18,415 bases of DNA from UBA4923 sp964486135 (GCA_964486135.1 CAZAKT010000030.1:1-18415); one strand, 5' to 3'; counted from the first letter of the stretch, positions 9,143 to 16,618 are shown. Notes: generated by a model from the letters alone, not told the origin. Made by a program: numbers and translations.

Positions 9143-9162
9143 AAACTGAAATAAACTGAAAT
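9143..9162. repeat. Perfect tandem 10-bp direct repeat in the nuclease-helicase leader
   Basis: AAACTGAAAT occurs twice head to tail (9143-9152 and 9153-9162), 10 bp upstream of the ATG at 9133 on the opposite strand. A spacing of one helical turn between copies is typical of a binding site for a regulator, but chance cannot be excluded. Confidence 0.6.
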
Positions 9163-9180
9163 GAAATTGGGTCCACTACC

Positions 9181-9186
9181 ATTGTA
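9181..9186 (-). promoter_or_regulatory. Possible -10 element for the nuclease-helicase gene
   Basis: On the minus strand TACAAT (5 of 6 matches) lies 47 bp upstream of the ATG at 9133. No good -35 is present at 16-18 bp. If real, the tandem repeat at 9143-9162 lies in the transcribed leader. Confidence 0.3.
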
Positions 9187-9663
9187 TCGTGTAGACGAAA
9201 TTTACCCTACAAACCTCCATGGCCAAATGCTTGTGACAATTTCGGCCAGGAGCTTCATTTTTCACACGATACTCGAATAGTAAGATTGAAGCCAACGCGA
9301 GTTTCTACATACGTATCTTCACAAGTTTCGGCGTTAAATCTGTGATTTACATGGTTAATGGCGCGAGTGGAACGATGCGCCACAACAGTATCTACACCCT
9401 GGTGACGGGTATTTCTATTGGAAGATGACCGATAGCATGAAGGAGAGTCTCATCATCAATCGCGCGAAGGAAGGATGATTCGTCTGTCCCGTTGTTGAGA
9501 CCTCCCTACACCTGCCCATAAGCGTAATGGTTCTGAAATTGATGACCACCAAGTAAGTGCATTCCAGTATTTCCTCTTCTTATTAGATAACGCTACTCTG
9601 CAACAATATCCATTTCCCCTGCCAATCAATACACCCGGTACGATCTCTTGCTTTTTACCTATC

Positions 9664-9669
9664 TATAAT
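9664..9669 (+). promoter_or_regulatory. Putative -10 element for the lipoprotein gene
   Basis: A perfect TATAAT lies 60 bp upstream of the ATG at 9730. No clear -35 is found at normal spacing, so the call rests on the -10 alone. Confidence 0.4.
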
Positions 9670-9729
9670 GATCTTGGCTAAATAGCGGGAGACAATGTTG
9701 GGGAATCGATTGAAAGGCAGGATAGGCCT

Positions 9730-10581
9730 ATGAAAAAGATATTAACCCTGACGGCCTTGGTACTCGCCGCTATTTTATTTGTAGTCGGGTGTGCCAAGAC
9801 CCCTAATGTTGTTGATTTGGTGGAAGGTGCCTTAAAAGGCCAGAAAGAAGATATAGATCTTAAAGGAGATCTTGGGAAGATCATTGAGGATGTTGCTGGC
9901 GTTGTGGATGAAGGTAAGGAATTTGTAATAGATGGAGAATACGACAGCTTTGGACCAAAAGGATCGCTCGAGTATGACTTTTATAAATACCAGGAGACGA
10001 GGGGGAGCTTGATCAGCAATATCAATCGAGGTATCTTTCAGAACCTCTCGATTGAGAGGGGATCCTATTCCGAGCTATTAAGCATTTATGAGGTGGATGC
10101 CATCATGTGGGCCTCCAGTATTCTCTGGGATAGCGATCAGGTCCTTGAACAGATCGGACGCTTGTATGGCATAGGGGACATCAAGATTGAAAGAGGTAAG
10201 GATCGGGCGGTTATGACCTATACCGATGAGAATGGGGCCAAGCTGACCTTCACTGCCAACTTCTATGAGGCGGAAGGCCGTTTGGTAATGGTGGCGGACT
10301 TCGAGGACGAAAGGAAACCCTATATGGAATTCGTCCGGACCCCTTACGGTTATGCCGGCCAGACCTATATGGGTGGGGCCGTTATGTTGAATACCCTCTA
10401 CCTGTTTTCAATCGAAGGTGACAATGGCATCATCGGGATCGTCCAGGATTCGGACGAGCCCGATCCCTTGACAGGCAAGGAGGCTTATGACTTCCCCAAA
10501 TCGGCCGCCGAATGGTATCAGTATCAGGATGGGAAGATGACAGGGGTCAGCCGGGATGGAGAGCAGATTGGTGGGAACTAG
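9730..10581 (+). CDS. Secreted lipoprotein of unknown function
   Basis: Seen: 283 residues. Lysines at 2 and 3, a hydrophobic stretch, and lipobox VVGC with cysteine at 21 make a classic type II signal peptide, so the mature protein should be tethered to the outer face of the membrane. The rest is soluble and acidic. An IIEDVAGVVDEGKEF region is followed by a beta-rich-looking part (RAVMTYTDENGAKLTFTANF). No known domain was recognised. It is the only plus-strand gene between the defence island and dinB, and it ends in its own strong terminator, so it is monocistronic. Its base composition lies between the AT-rich island on the left and the GC-rich genes on the right, rising toward the 3' end. 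The start has a modest GGCAGG site upstream. Function is unknown. Confidence 0.85.
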   Translation: MKKILTLTALVLAAILFVVGCAKTPNVVDLVEGALKGQKEDIDLKGDLGKIIEDVAGVVDEGKEFVIDGEYDSFGPKGSLEYDFYKYQETRGSLISNINRGIFQNLSIERGSYSELLSIYEVDAIMWASSILWDSDQVLEQIGRLYGIGDIKIERGKDRAVMTYTDENGAKLTFTANFYEAEGRLVMVADFEDERKPYMEFVRTPYGYAGQTYMGGAVMLNTLYLFSIEGDNGIIGIVQDSDEPDPLTGKEAYDFPKSAAEWYQYQDGKMTGVSRDGEQIGGN

Positions 10582-10614
10582 GATGGTTTGAAGAACTTCC
10601 CTTGGAAGAAGTCG

Positions 10615-10643
10615 GGAAGCCGCCTCCGGGTGGCTTCCTTTTA
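10615..10643 (+). terminator. Rho-independent terminator of the lipoprotein gene
   Basis: A 10-bp stem GGAAGCCGCC / GGTGGCTTCC (one G-T pair) closes a TCCG tetraloop and is followed by TTTTA. It lies 33 bp after the lipoprotein stop and 24 bp before the convergent dinB stop. No T-run follows in the minus-strand direction, so it looks one-way. Confidence 0.88.
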
Positions 10644-10667
10644 TATTGGGTGGATTTTTGGGCTCTT

Positions 10668-11888
10668 TTAGTCCTCCCCTTTGGATTCCCCGCTTTGCAG
10701 AGCCCCTCCGGGGCCGATCACCCCTTTGCCGAAGCGTTCACGGAGCTGGTCCACCGTTTGGTCAAGCTTCTCAAACCTTTCCTTGTCGAAATCCTCTTCC
10801 AGGTCAAAGAGGGAGAGCTGTTCCGTCGCCTCCTGGGCGGGAAGCAGGTCCATGCCTGTTATGGTGAGGCTGCGGATGGGCTTGTCCTCCTTCCAGGAGG
10901 CCTGGATCAGCTCCATGGCCGTGTCAGTGATCTCCCGGGTCAGATAGGTGGGGTTGGCCAGGGACTTCTGCCGGCTGATGGTCCGGAATTGGGGGTCCTT
11001 GATGGCGACGGAGATGACCTTGGCCTTGACCTCATATTTTCGCATCCGCCGGGCCACCTCATCCGCCAGGAGGGTCACCTGGGTCCGGATGGATTCGTAG
11101 CCTATCAGATCCCGGCTGAAGGTAGTTCCGTTCCCCACCGACTTCAGGTCCTGGTCGGCGTAGGCGGACTTGACCGGGCTGTCATCGATGCCGTTGGCAT
11201 AATCGTGGAGCATACCGCCCGTCTTGCCCAGGAGCTGGACCAGGCCCTCCCGGTCGGTCGCCGCCAGGTCTCCTATGGTCCGGATCCCGATCTGGGCCAG
11301 GGCCTCCCGGGTCACCTTCCCCACATAGAGGAGGGCGGAGGCCGGCAGGGGCCAGAGGATCTCCCTGAAATTCTCCCTGGAGATGACCGTGGTGGCATCC
11401 GGCTTCTTGTAGTCACTGCCCAGCTTGGCAAAGATCTTGTTGAAGGAGACGCCGACGGAAAGGGTCAGCTGGAGACGGTCCCGGACGGTCTTTCGGATCT
11501 TGTCCGCGATGACCGGGCCCGGTCCAAAGAGCCTCTCCACCCCCGTCACATCCAGCCAGCTCTCATCAATGCCGAAGGGCTCGACCAGGTCGGTGAACTC
11601 CTGGTAGATGGCGTTGACCCGGCGGGAATAACGGGCGTACTCCTCGTGGTGGGGAGGGACCAGGACCAGGTCCGGGCATTTCTGCCTGGCCTGCCAGATG
11701 GTTTCAGCCGTCCTCACCTTGAAGCGTTTGGCCAGTTCATTCTTGGCCAGGATGATCCCGTGCCGGTCGTCGGGGCTGCCGGCAACCGCCATGGGTACCT
11801 CCCTCAGCTTGGGGTTGAAGACACACTCCACCGCGGCGTAGAAGCCGTTCAGGTCGCAGTGGAGGATGGTCCGGTCTCCTGGGGTCAT
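10668..11888 (-). CDS. dinB: DNA polymerase IV (Y-family translesion polymerase)
   Basis: Seen: 406 residues from ATG 11888. Catalytic palm motifs: HCDLNGFYAAVE (10-21, metal D12, steric-gate region F16/Y17) and FGIDESWLDVT (105-115, D108 and E109). The fingers/thumb motif SVGVSFNKIFAKLGSDYKKP spans 144-163. QLSLF (357-361) is a typical beta-clamp binding peptide. The C-terminal block RFEKLDQTVDQLRERFGKGV is usual for Bacillota DinB. Known: error-prone synthesis across DNA lesions. The longer open frame to 12032 would overlap the peptidase gene by about 125 bp with non-homologous residues, so the internal ATG is preferred. It begins 19 bp after the peptidase stop but lacks a clear ribosome site, so coupling to translation of the upstream gene is likely. 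GC-rich and well preserved. Confidence 0.95.
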   Translation of the reverse strand: MTPGDRTILHCDLNGFYAAVECVFNPKLREVPMAVAGSPDDRHGIILAKNELAKRFKVRTAETIWQARQKCPDLVLVPPHHEEYARYSRRVNAIYQEFTDLVEPFGIDESWLDVTGVERLFGPGPVIADKIRKTVRDRLQLTLSVGVSFNKIFAKLGSDYKKPDATTVISRENFREILWPLPASALLYVGKVTREALAQIGIRTIGDLAATDREGLVQLLGKTGGMLHDYANGIDDSPVKSAYADQDLKSVGNGTTFSRDLIGYESIRTQVTLLADEVARRMRKYEVKAKVISVAIKDPQFRTISRQKSLANPTYLTREITDTAMELIQASWKEDKPIRSLTITGMDLLPAQEATEQLSLFDLEEDFDKERFEKLDQTVDQLRERFGKGVIGPGGALQSGESKGED

Positions 11889-11907
11889 GGCGGCTGGCCA
11901 GAGCTTT

Positions 11908-13680
11908 CTAAAGGGCGACGGTGCCCAGGGTGGCCATAAGCTGGACAAAGTCATGGACCAGCTCGACCGTGCAGCCGGTCGTCTCGAGCATGACAGCCCG
12001 GGCGATCTCAAAGAGCTTCTTCTTCCCATCAATGGCGTACTGGATCAGGAGCTCCAGGGTCCGAAGCTGGGCGTAGTCCAGCTTATGCTTGGCCTCGTAA
12101 GCCTCGTAGGCTTGGGTCAGGTCTTCATTCCCGGTCGTGTAGTCCTCCAGATGGAGGATGGGGGAGGGGGTGAGCCTGCGTGGGACATAGGCATAGGCGG
12201 GCGGNNNNNNNNNNNNNNNNNNNNNNNNNNNNNNNNNNNNNNNNNNNNNNNNNNNNNNNNNNNNNNNNNNNNNNNNNNNNNNNNNNNNNNNNNNNNNNNN
12301 NNNNGAATAGGCGTAGGCTCCGGCTATGGAGGAGGACTTATGGAGGATGAAGGGGTCCAGGCAGTCCACCGTATCGGCGGAGGTGTGATAGTGGCGGTCC
12401 GGCCACTGGCCCAGCATGGGGGTGGGGATCCCGATGGAGGGGTCGGTCAGGACCTGGTGGTCGCTCCCAGCCGAGAAGTCGCCCAGGAGGAAATTGAACA
12501 TGGGGACCTCACTGGAAGGATTGAGATAGGGGACCGTACTTTTGACCTCATCGTAACAAAGGGCCGCCATATCGGTGACAAGGGAGGGTGCGGCATACGG
12601 TTGGGCCCCCAGGGTCAGGGGACCGTAGCCGGTGGTCTGGCGGCCGCCCACCATGTCCAGGTTGAGGCCGGCCAGGACCCGGTCCGGCCGGTTATTTTTG
12701 TCGGCCAGCCAGGCATAGGTGCCGGCGAACTCCGGCACGAGGATGACCCGGATACCCCGCTTGAGCGGTGGGAGTTCACCGGCGTCCAGGAGCCGCTTGA
12801 GCACCCGGAGCATCTCCATGGCGCTACCAACCCCACTGGCATTGTCATTGGCGCAGGGCTTGGGGTGGCAAAGATGGGCCACCAGCAGGATCTCCTCCTC
12901 GGTCTCCCCCTCCAGGAAGGATTCCACCAGCTCAATGGCTCCGGGGTAGAGGCGGGTATCCATCCGGCAGCGGGCCGTCGGGTAGGGGGGCTGGGAGCTG
13001 TCCTTTTCGTGCTCCTCCCGGAGCTTGAGGCAGAGGGCCGCCAGCTCATCCCCCTGTCTGGGGCTAAGCACGTAACCGAAGGTATTGGGTTCAAAGTCCG
13101 TATTCTTCCACCAGAAGGAGCTGTAGTTCCTGGCATCGTAGAGGTCGGCCCGGGTGCGGACGCCGGGGACTTCACGGAGGTAGTCGGAGATAAAGCCCAG
13201 GCCGCCCCGGTCCTTGATGGCCCAGCCCATATAGGGCTTGAAGTCCTCCCGGATGAAGAGGAGCTTGCCCTTCAGGTCCAGCCCCTCGTAGGCGGCCTGG
13301 TCGGAGCCCCGGTCAAGGAGAACAATCTCGACAGGTTCCCGGGAAAAGTCGCAGGGAAAACTCTTCTGGATGATGGAAAGGTTGTTGGCCTGATAGTCGG
13401 CCAGCCTCCTCCTTTCCGGAGTCTCCAGATCCAGCCAGGCCCCCTGGCAGTCCCACTCCAGGAAGGACTTGTGTGAGAGATACCAGGTCTTCTCGTCAAA
13501 GGGATAGGACCGGATCCGGCAATCGATGCCCTCGGCCTGGAGCCTGGCGGCAACTCTTTCCGCCGCCTGCCGGTAGCCGGTCGAGGCCTGCATACGGTTG
13601 AACTGGGTGATCTCCCTGATGTCGTTGAGGATCCTTTCGCCGCTGACCTGGTCGCGGATGATCCGGATATTCTCTTTCAT
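11908..13680 (-). CDS. M28-type zinc aminopeptidase (DUF4910-like), contains assembly gap
   Basis: Seen: about 590 codons including 34 unknown. Two-zinc motifs of the M28 fold: VAHLCHPKPCANDNASG (267-283; H272, D279), LVPEFAGT (314-321; E317), LNLDMVGG (339-346; D342) and DRHYHTSADT (428-437; H432). Residues about 115-170 (VEIVLLDRG ... DLKGKLLFIREDF) look like an inserted PA-type lid domain, as in the DUF4910 aminopeptidase-like family. No signal peptide, so probably cytoplasmic, releasing N-terminal residues from peptides. ATG 13680 has AAAGGGA upstream. It is the middle gene of the DUF1116-peptidase-dinB unit. The frame is kept across the 100 Ns, but that number is probably nominal, so true length is uncertain. 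The flanks of the gap both encode an AYAY tetrapeptide. Confidence 0.88.
   Translation of the reverse strand: MKENIRIIRDQVSGERILNDIREITQFNRMQASTGYRQAAERVAARLQAEGIDCRIRSYPFDEKTWYLSHKSFLEWDCQGAWLDLETPERRRLADYQANNLSIIQKSFPCDFSREPVEIVLLDRGSDQAAYEGLDLKGKLLFIREDFKPYMGWAIKDRGGLGFISDYLREVPGVRTRADLYDARNYSSFWWKNTDFEPNTFGYVLSPRQGDELAALCLKLREEHEKDSSQPPYPTARCRMDTRLYPGAIELVESFLEGETEEEILLVAHLCHPKPCANDNASGVGSAMEMLRVLKRLLDAGELPPLKRGIRVILVPEFAGTYAWLADKNNRPDRVLAGLNLDMVGGRQTTGYGPLTLGAQPYAAPSLVTDMAALCYDEVKSTVPYLNPSSEVPMFNFLLGDFSAGSDHQVLTDPSIGIPTPMLGQWPDRHYHTSADTVDCLDPFILHKSSSIAGAYAYXXXXXXXXXXXXXXXXXXXXXXXXXXXXXXXXXXPPAYAYVPRRLTPSPILHLEDYTTGNEDLTQAYEAYEAKHKLDYAQLRTLELLIQYAIDGKKKLFEIARAVMLETTGCTVELVHDFVQLMATLGTVAL
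12205..12304. other. Assembly gap (100 N)
   Basis: One hundred undetermined bases inside the aminopeptidase gene, a standard placeholder length. Both flanks encode the same short peptide AYAY, so the join may bridge a small repeat or a gap of different size. Confidence 0.97.
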
Positions 13681-13738
13681 ACCTATCCCTTTCAGACTCT
13701 TCTATTTTAAAACAATTCTCTCACAAGGCCCTCTCTGG

Positions 13739-14998
13739 CTAAGCTTGGGCGTCGGCCAGGAGGCGGTCGTAGGCCGCCTGGAAGCATTCCAGGGGGGTGT
13801 AGAAGAAGCCGGCGCCGATCTGACCGATCCCGGGCTCCTTGTGGGCGATTCCGGTATTGATGATGGGCCGGTCACCCGACTCCACGATCTTGCGGACATC
13901 GATGCCCAGGGGCGTACCCCGGTAGCCGAAGACTGGGATCTGGAAGTGGTCGCTTTCCGCGATCGTGATCTTGTACATATCCAGGCTGAGCTGCTTAAGC
14001 CGCTCCACGTCGACCCCGATGAAGCTGCCGATCCCGAGCGCGGCCGCCATGGCGAAGGCCCCGATCCCCGAGGTCTCCGTGATATAGGAGTCGCCCACGG
14101 TGGGATTGGCGTCATCGATTGAATAGCCCTTAAAGTAGTTGCCCACGGCGTAGGGGGAGGGGACCGTGAACCATTCGTCCCCGCAACCGGAAACCTTGAT
14201 CCCGAAGCTGTAGCCATTGGCCGTCATACAGGTGACGACCGAGCTGTCCGGAATATTGGAGGCGGCGTCCATGGTCGCCTTGCAGCTGCCGATGGAGAGG
14301 TTGAGATAGAAATGGTCGTTGGAATCGATGAACTCCAGGGCCCTGGCGATCTCCTCCTTGCTGTAGCCCGTCCTCACCAGCCACTTGGCCATATAACGGA
14401 TGAAAAGGGCGGTGGAAGCGGTGTTCCGGTTATGGCAGTCGTCCCCCCTCCGGAGGCCCCGGGCGGACATCTCGGTCAGGTCGACCGGGCCGGAAAGCTC
14501 CAGGGCCTCCCCCAGCATGGGACCCAGGACATCCCGCATCCAGATCAGGCGGTCGAGCACACTGTCGTCAAAGGCGCCGAAGCGGAGGGTCTTTCCCAGG
14601 CCCTCGTTCAGGTTGGTGTGGGTGACATTCCCGTAGGTCCTGTTCTTGAAGATGAGAACTGGCATGCTGGGCGAAATGATGCCTGACATGGGGGCGACAC
14701 AGTGGATGTCGTTGTTGCTGACAAAGCGGATGCGGCCGCTTTCCGCGAAGCTTTGGGCCCCTTCCAGGTCCGGTGTCCAGCCCTCATAGACAATGGCGCC
14801 CAGGATGGAGTTCTTCATGGCCGGGCACATATGCTCCCATTCCACCGGCGGTCCGCTGTGGGTCAGGGTGTAGGCCTGGTCCGAGAAGACGGCGATCTCC
14901 TCCGAGGCCCTGCCGACACCGGTCAGGTCTATTTCGGATTTTTGCATCCGTTCAATGGCCTTTTTATTGGCTGCTTCTATTCGTTCCTCATAGTTCAT
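13739..14998 (-). CDS. DUF1116 family protein (YlbE/AllG-like)
   Basis: Seen: 419 residues from ATG 14998 (MNYEERIEAANKKAIERMQK). Recognisable family blocks are CPAMKNSILGAIVYEGW, GIISPSMPVLIFKNR, GDDCHNRNTASTALFIRYMA and GIGQIGAGFFYTPLECF. Known: DUF1116 proteins include E. coli YlbE, which works with FdrA and YlbF in oxamate carbamoyltransferase of anaerobic allantoin breakdown. Usual partners are FdrA-like and DUF2877-like proteins, none of which is in this window. Inferred: a catabolic acyl- or carbamoyl-transfer role in nitrogen-compound use, uncertain without partners. The longer frame to 15103 was rejected because AAAGGAAG lies 7 bases before ATG 14998 and the upstream residues are not family-like. 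First gene of a minus-strand unit; 58 bp separate it from the peptidase gene. Confidence 0.85.
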   Translation of the reverse strand: MNYEERIEAANKKAIERMQKSEIDLTGVGRASEEIAVFSDQAYTLTHSGPPVEWEHMCPAMKNSILGAIVYEGWTPDLEGAQSFAESGRIRFVSNNDIHCVAPMSGIISPSMPVLIFKNRTYGNVTHTNLNEGLGKTLRFGAFDDSVLDRLIWMRDVLGPMLGEALELSGPVDLTEMSARGLRRGDDCHNRNTASTALFIRYMAKWLVRTGYSKEEIARALEFIDSNDHFYLNLSIGSCKATMDAASNIPDSSVVTCMTANGYSFGIKVSGCGDEWFTVPSPYAVGNYFKGYSIDDANPTVGDSYITETSGIGAFAMAAALGIGSFIGVDVERLKQLSLDMYKITIAESDHFQIPVFGYRGTPLGIDVRKIVESGDRPIINTGIAHKEPGIGQIGAGFFYTPLECFQAAYDRLLADAQA

Positions 14999-15005
14999 GG
15001 TCGTG

Positions 15006-15013
15006 CTTCCTTT
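15006..15013 (-). promoter_or_regulatory. Ribosome binding site fixing the DUF1116 start
   Basis: AAAGGAAG on the minus strand lies 7 bases upstream of ATG 14998. It supports this start over the ATG 105 bases further upstream. Confidence 0.75.
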
Positions 15014-15029
15014 CAGCTTTTCGGCAGAT

Positions 15030-15048
15030 GGATCCGGTTTTGGGATCC
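15030..15048. promoter_or_regulatory. Small inverted repeat in the DUF1116 leader
   Basis: GGATCC (15030-15035) and GGATCC (15043-15048) can pair around a 7-base loop, upstream of the DUF1116 ribosome site. A second inverted repeat, CTTGA-5-TCAAG, lies at 15090-15104 between the divergent DUF1116 and MFS genes. Either could be an operator or leader hairpin, or chance. Confidence 0.3.
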
Positions 15049-15150
15049 TTGCCCGGGATTTCCCCCATGAACAGTTAACCAAAAATTCCCTTGAAATGCT
15101 CAAGCCTTGATAAAAATCTACCTGGTTTTCTCAGCTGAATTCCCGGCCCA

Positions 15151-15159
15151 TGCTATACT
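15151..15159 (+). promoter_or_regulatory. Extended -10 promoter element for the MFS gene
   Basis: TGCTATACT contains a TGn extension plus TATACT (15154-15159). A normal start site 7-8 bases downstream falls on or next to the A of the ATG at 15167. No good -35 was found, as is usual for extended -10 promoters. The same 9-mer precedes the enolase gene. Confidence 0.55.
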
Positions 15160-15166
15160 TTCTTGC

Positions 15167-16519
15167 ATGCAGGAGGATGTTCAAAAGCTGACGCAACGCT
15201 GGAAAGGCATTGGCGTTGCCTTTTTGAGCGGGCAGGCTGTCTCGATCCTGGGATCGGGCCTGGTTCAGTTCGCCATCATCTGGTTTGTCACCCTCCGGGC
15301 CAACTCGGGCACCGCCCTCATGATCATCACCCTGACCTCCTTCATCCCCCAGTTGGTGGTCGCCCCCTTCGCCGGGGTCTGGGCCGACCGCCACGACAGG
15401 CGCTGGCTGATCATCCTGTCCGATTCGGCCATCGCCCTGGTGACCCTGGCCACCGCCCTCCTCTTCTTCTTCGGCTACGACCGGGTCTGGATGATCTACA
15501 TCGCGGCGGCCATCCGTTCCCTGGGCGGGGGTATCCAAAGCCCCGCCATCAAGGCCCTGATCCCCCAGATCACCCCCAAAAGTGAATTGGTCCGCCTGAA
15601 TGGCTTTTACAGTACCATCGACAATATCGTCCTCCTCCTGTCACCGGTCATCGGGGGCGCCCTCATCACCCTCTTCCCTGTCTGGATCGTCTTCATGGTG
15701 GATGTGGTAACGGCCGCCATCGCCGTCACCATCATGCTCTGGCTCCCCATCCCCCACCAGCGGACGGGCAAGGTCCTGACGGCAACCGGAAGGGAGCCCA
15801 AATTGAAGGTCGGCAGCGAATGGGGCTTTCCCAGCCGGGAGGAACTGGAGCTTGAGACCGCGGCCGCCCAGGCTGAACTGGAGGATGTCGACCTCCCCCA
15901 CGAGCCGGTCATGAAACAGTTCAGCAAGGGCTTCGCCTACGTGAAAAAGCATGTGGTCATCCGAAACCTCATGCTGGTCTACGCCCTCTTCATGGTCCTC
16001 CTGTCTCCCATCGCCACCCTCTTCCCCCTCTTCATCCGCCGCCACTTTGACTCGGCGGCCTGGCGGATCTCGGCGGCGCAGACAGCCGTCTTCACCGGCA
16101 TGGCCGCAGGGGGGCTTGCTGTATCGATCAAGGGCTATTTCAAGAGCAAGCTCAAGACCATCCGCCGGTCCGGTTTCCTGGTAGCGGCGGGGACCCTGGG
16201 ACTTGCCTTCTTCGGGGTCTTTGACTCCCCCCTCTTCGGCCTGTTCATCGGCCTGGCCTTCGGCTTGGGGACCATCGTCCCCTTCTACACGACAGCTGTC
16301 ACCACCTTCTTCCAGGAGCAGGTTGAAAGGGCCTATCACGGCCGTGTCTTCTCCCTCCTCTATATGATCGGGTCAGCGGCCATCCCCTTCGGCGCCGTCA
16401 TCTTCGGCCCCCTGGCCGATGTCTTCCCCATCGCCTACCTCCTCTTTTTCACCTCAGCCGTCCAGATTCTGATCCTCCTGGTTTCCTGGCGGGCCATACC
16501 CAAGGATTTCAAAGAATAA
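15167..16519 (+). CDS. Major facilitator superfamily exporter (MFS_3/macrolide-efflux-like)
   Basis: Seen: 450 residues from ATG 15167 with about ten to twelve hydrophobic segments. Examples are GIGVAFLSGQAVSILGSGLV, then FIPQLVVAPFAG followed by the motif A loop GVWADRHDRRWLI, and further helices to the C terminus at SAVQILILLVSW. A long charged central loop (about residues 195-255, with GREPKLK and ELELETAAAQAELEDVD) separates the two halves. Known: this arrangement fits proton-driven exporters of the MefA/enterobactin-exporter type; substrate unknown. The frame also allows an ATG at 15107, but the promoter -10 would then lie inside the gene. An AGGAGG (15171-15176) lies just inside the coding region, not upstream of ATG 15167, so either the message is leaderless or a rare start such as CTG 15188 is used. 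Divergent from the DUF1116 operon. Confidence 0.85.
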   Translation: MQEDVQKLTQRWKGIGVAFLSGQAVSILGSGLVQFAIIWFVTLRANSGTALMIITLTSFIPQLVVAPFAGVWADRHDRRWLIILSDSAIALVTLATALLFFFGYDRVWMIYIAAAIRSLGGGIQSPAIKALIPQITPKSELVRLNGFYSTIDNIVLLLSPVIGGALITLFPVWIVFMVDVVTAAIAVTIMLWLPIPHQRTGKVLTATGREPKLKVGSEWGFPSREELELETAAAQAELEDVDLPHEPVMKQFSKGFAYVKKHVVIRNLMLVYALFMVLLSPIATLFPLFIRRHFDSAAWRISAAQTAVFTGMAAGGLAVSIKGYFKSKLKTIRRSGFLVAAGTLGLAFFGVFDSPLFGLFIGLAFGLGTIVPFYTTAVTTFFQEQVERAYHGRVFSLLYMIGSAAIPFGAVIFGPLADVFPIAYLLFFTSAVQILILLVSWRAIPKDFKE

Positions 16520-16554
16520 ATCCTCCGGCCCTTCATGTTCCCCGGCCTTCAATT

Positions 16555-16563
16555 TGCTATACT
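16555..16563 (+). promoter_or_regulatory. Extended -10 promoter element for enolase
   Basis: TGCTATACT, identical to the element before the MFS gene, begins 64 bp upstream of the enolase ATG and 36 bp after the MFS stop. This gives enolase its own promoter with a leader of about 48 bases. An alternative weak pair (TTGTAA, 17 bp, TATTTG) lies further in. Confidence 0.5.
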
Positions 16564-16618
16564 ACAGCTTGGATTGTAAAAGTCAGCTTTAAGCACTATT
16601 TGCAGGAGGATACATAAG

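Larger units (their letters stand above)
9134..9729. other. Gene-free boundary stretch between defence island and chromosome
   Basis: No intact gene is visible in 596 bp. The left end holds the upstream region of the minus-strand nuclease-helicase gene. At 9357-9554 the plus strand reads a protein-like run (EWNDAPQQYLHPGDGYFYWK, then MTDSMKESLIINRAKEG), a TGA, and a further open stretch to a TAA at 9553-9555. It resembles the tail of a decayed gene but no family was recognised. The right end carries a perfect TATAAT (9664-9669) upstream of the lipoprotein gene. No tRNA, integrase or attachment repeat was found. Confidence 0.45.

Noticed and set aside
9134..9729. tRNA or attachment site at the island edge
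   Set aside because: Searched by eye for cloverleaf arms, TTC-type T-loops and flanking direct repeats; none found.
10615..10643. Two-way terminator for both the lipoprotein gene and dinB
   Set aside because: The minus-strand side has no T-run after the stem, so only plus-strand termination is supported.
10512..11939. Long plus-strand open frame (475 codons)
   Set aside because: It is the antisense of dinB, which has all Y-family motifs; the plus-strand translation is G/P/L-rich with no domain.
11889..12032. N-terminal extension of DinB
   Set aside because: Would overlap the peptidase gene and adds serine/arginine-rich residues before the family start MTPGDRTILHCDLNGFY.
11866..13476. Long plus-strand open frame (536 codons) across the 100-N gap
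   Set aside because: It is the antisense of the M28 aminopeptidase, whose zinc motifs are complete; long antisense frames are expected in GC-rich genes.
14999..15103. N-terminal extension of the DUF1116 protein
   Set aside because: A strong ribosome site precedes ATG 14998 and the extra residues do not look family-like.
15107..15166. N-terminal extension of the MFS protein
   Set aside because: The promoter -10 lies inside it, and it lacks a ribosome site.
15641..16339. Minus-strand open frame (232 codons)
   Set aside because: Antisense of the MFS exporter; composition (D/E/G-rich) is typical of a shadow of hydrophobic codons.
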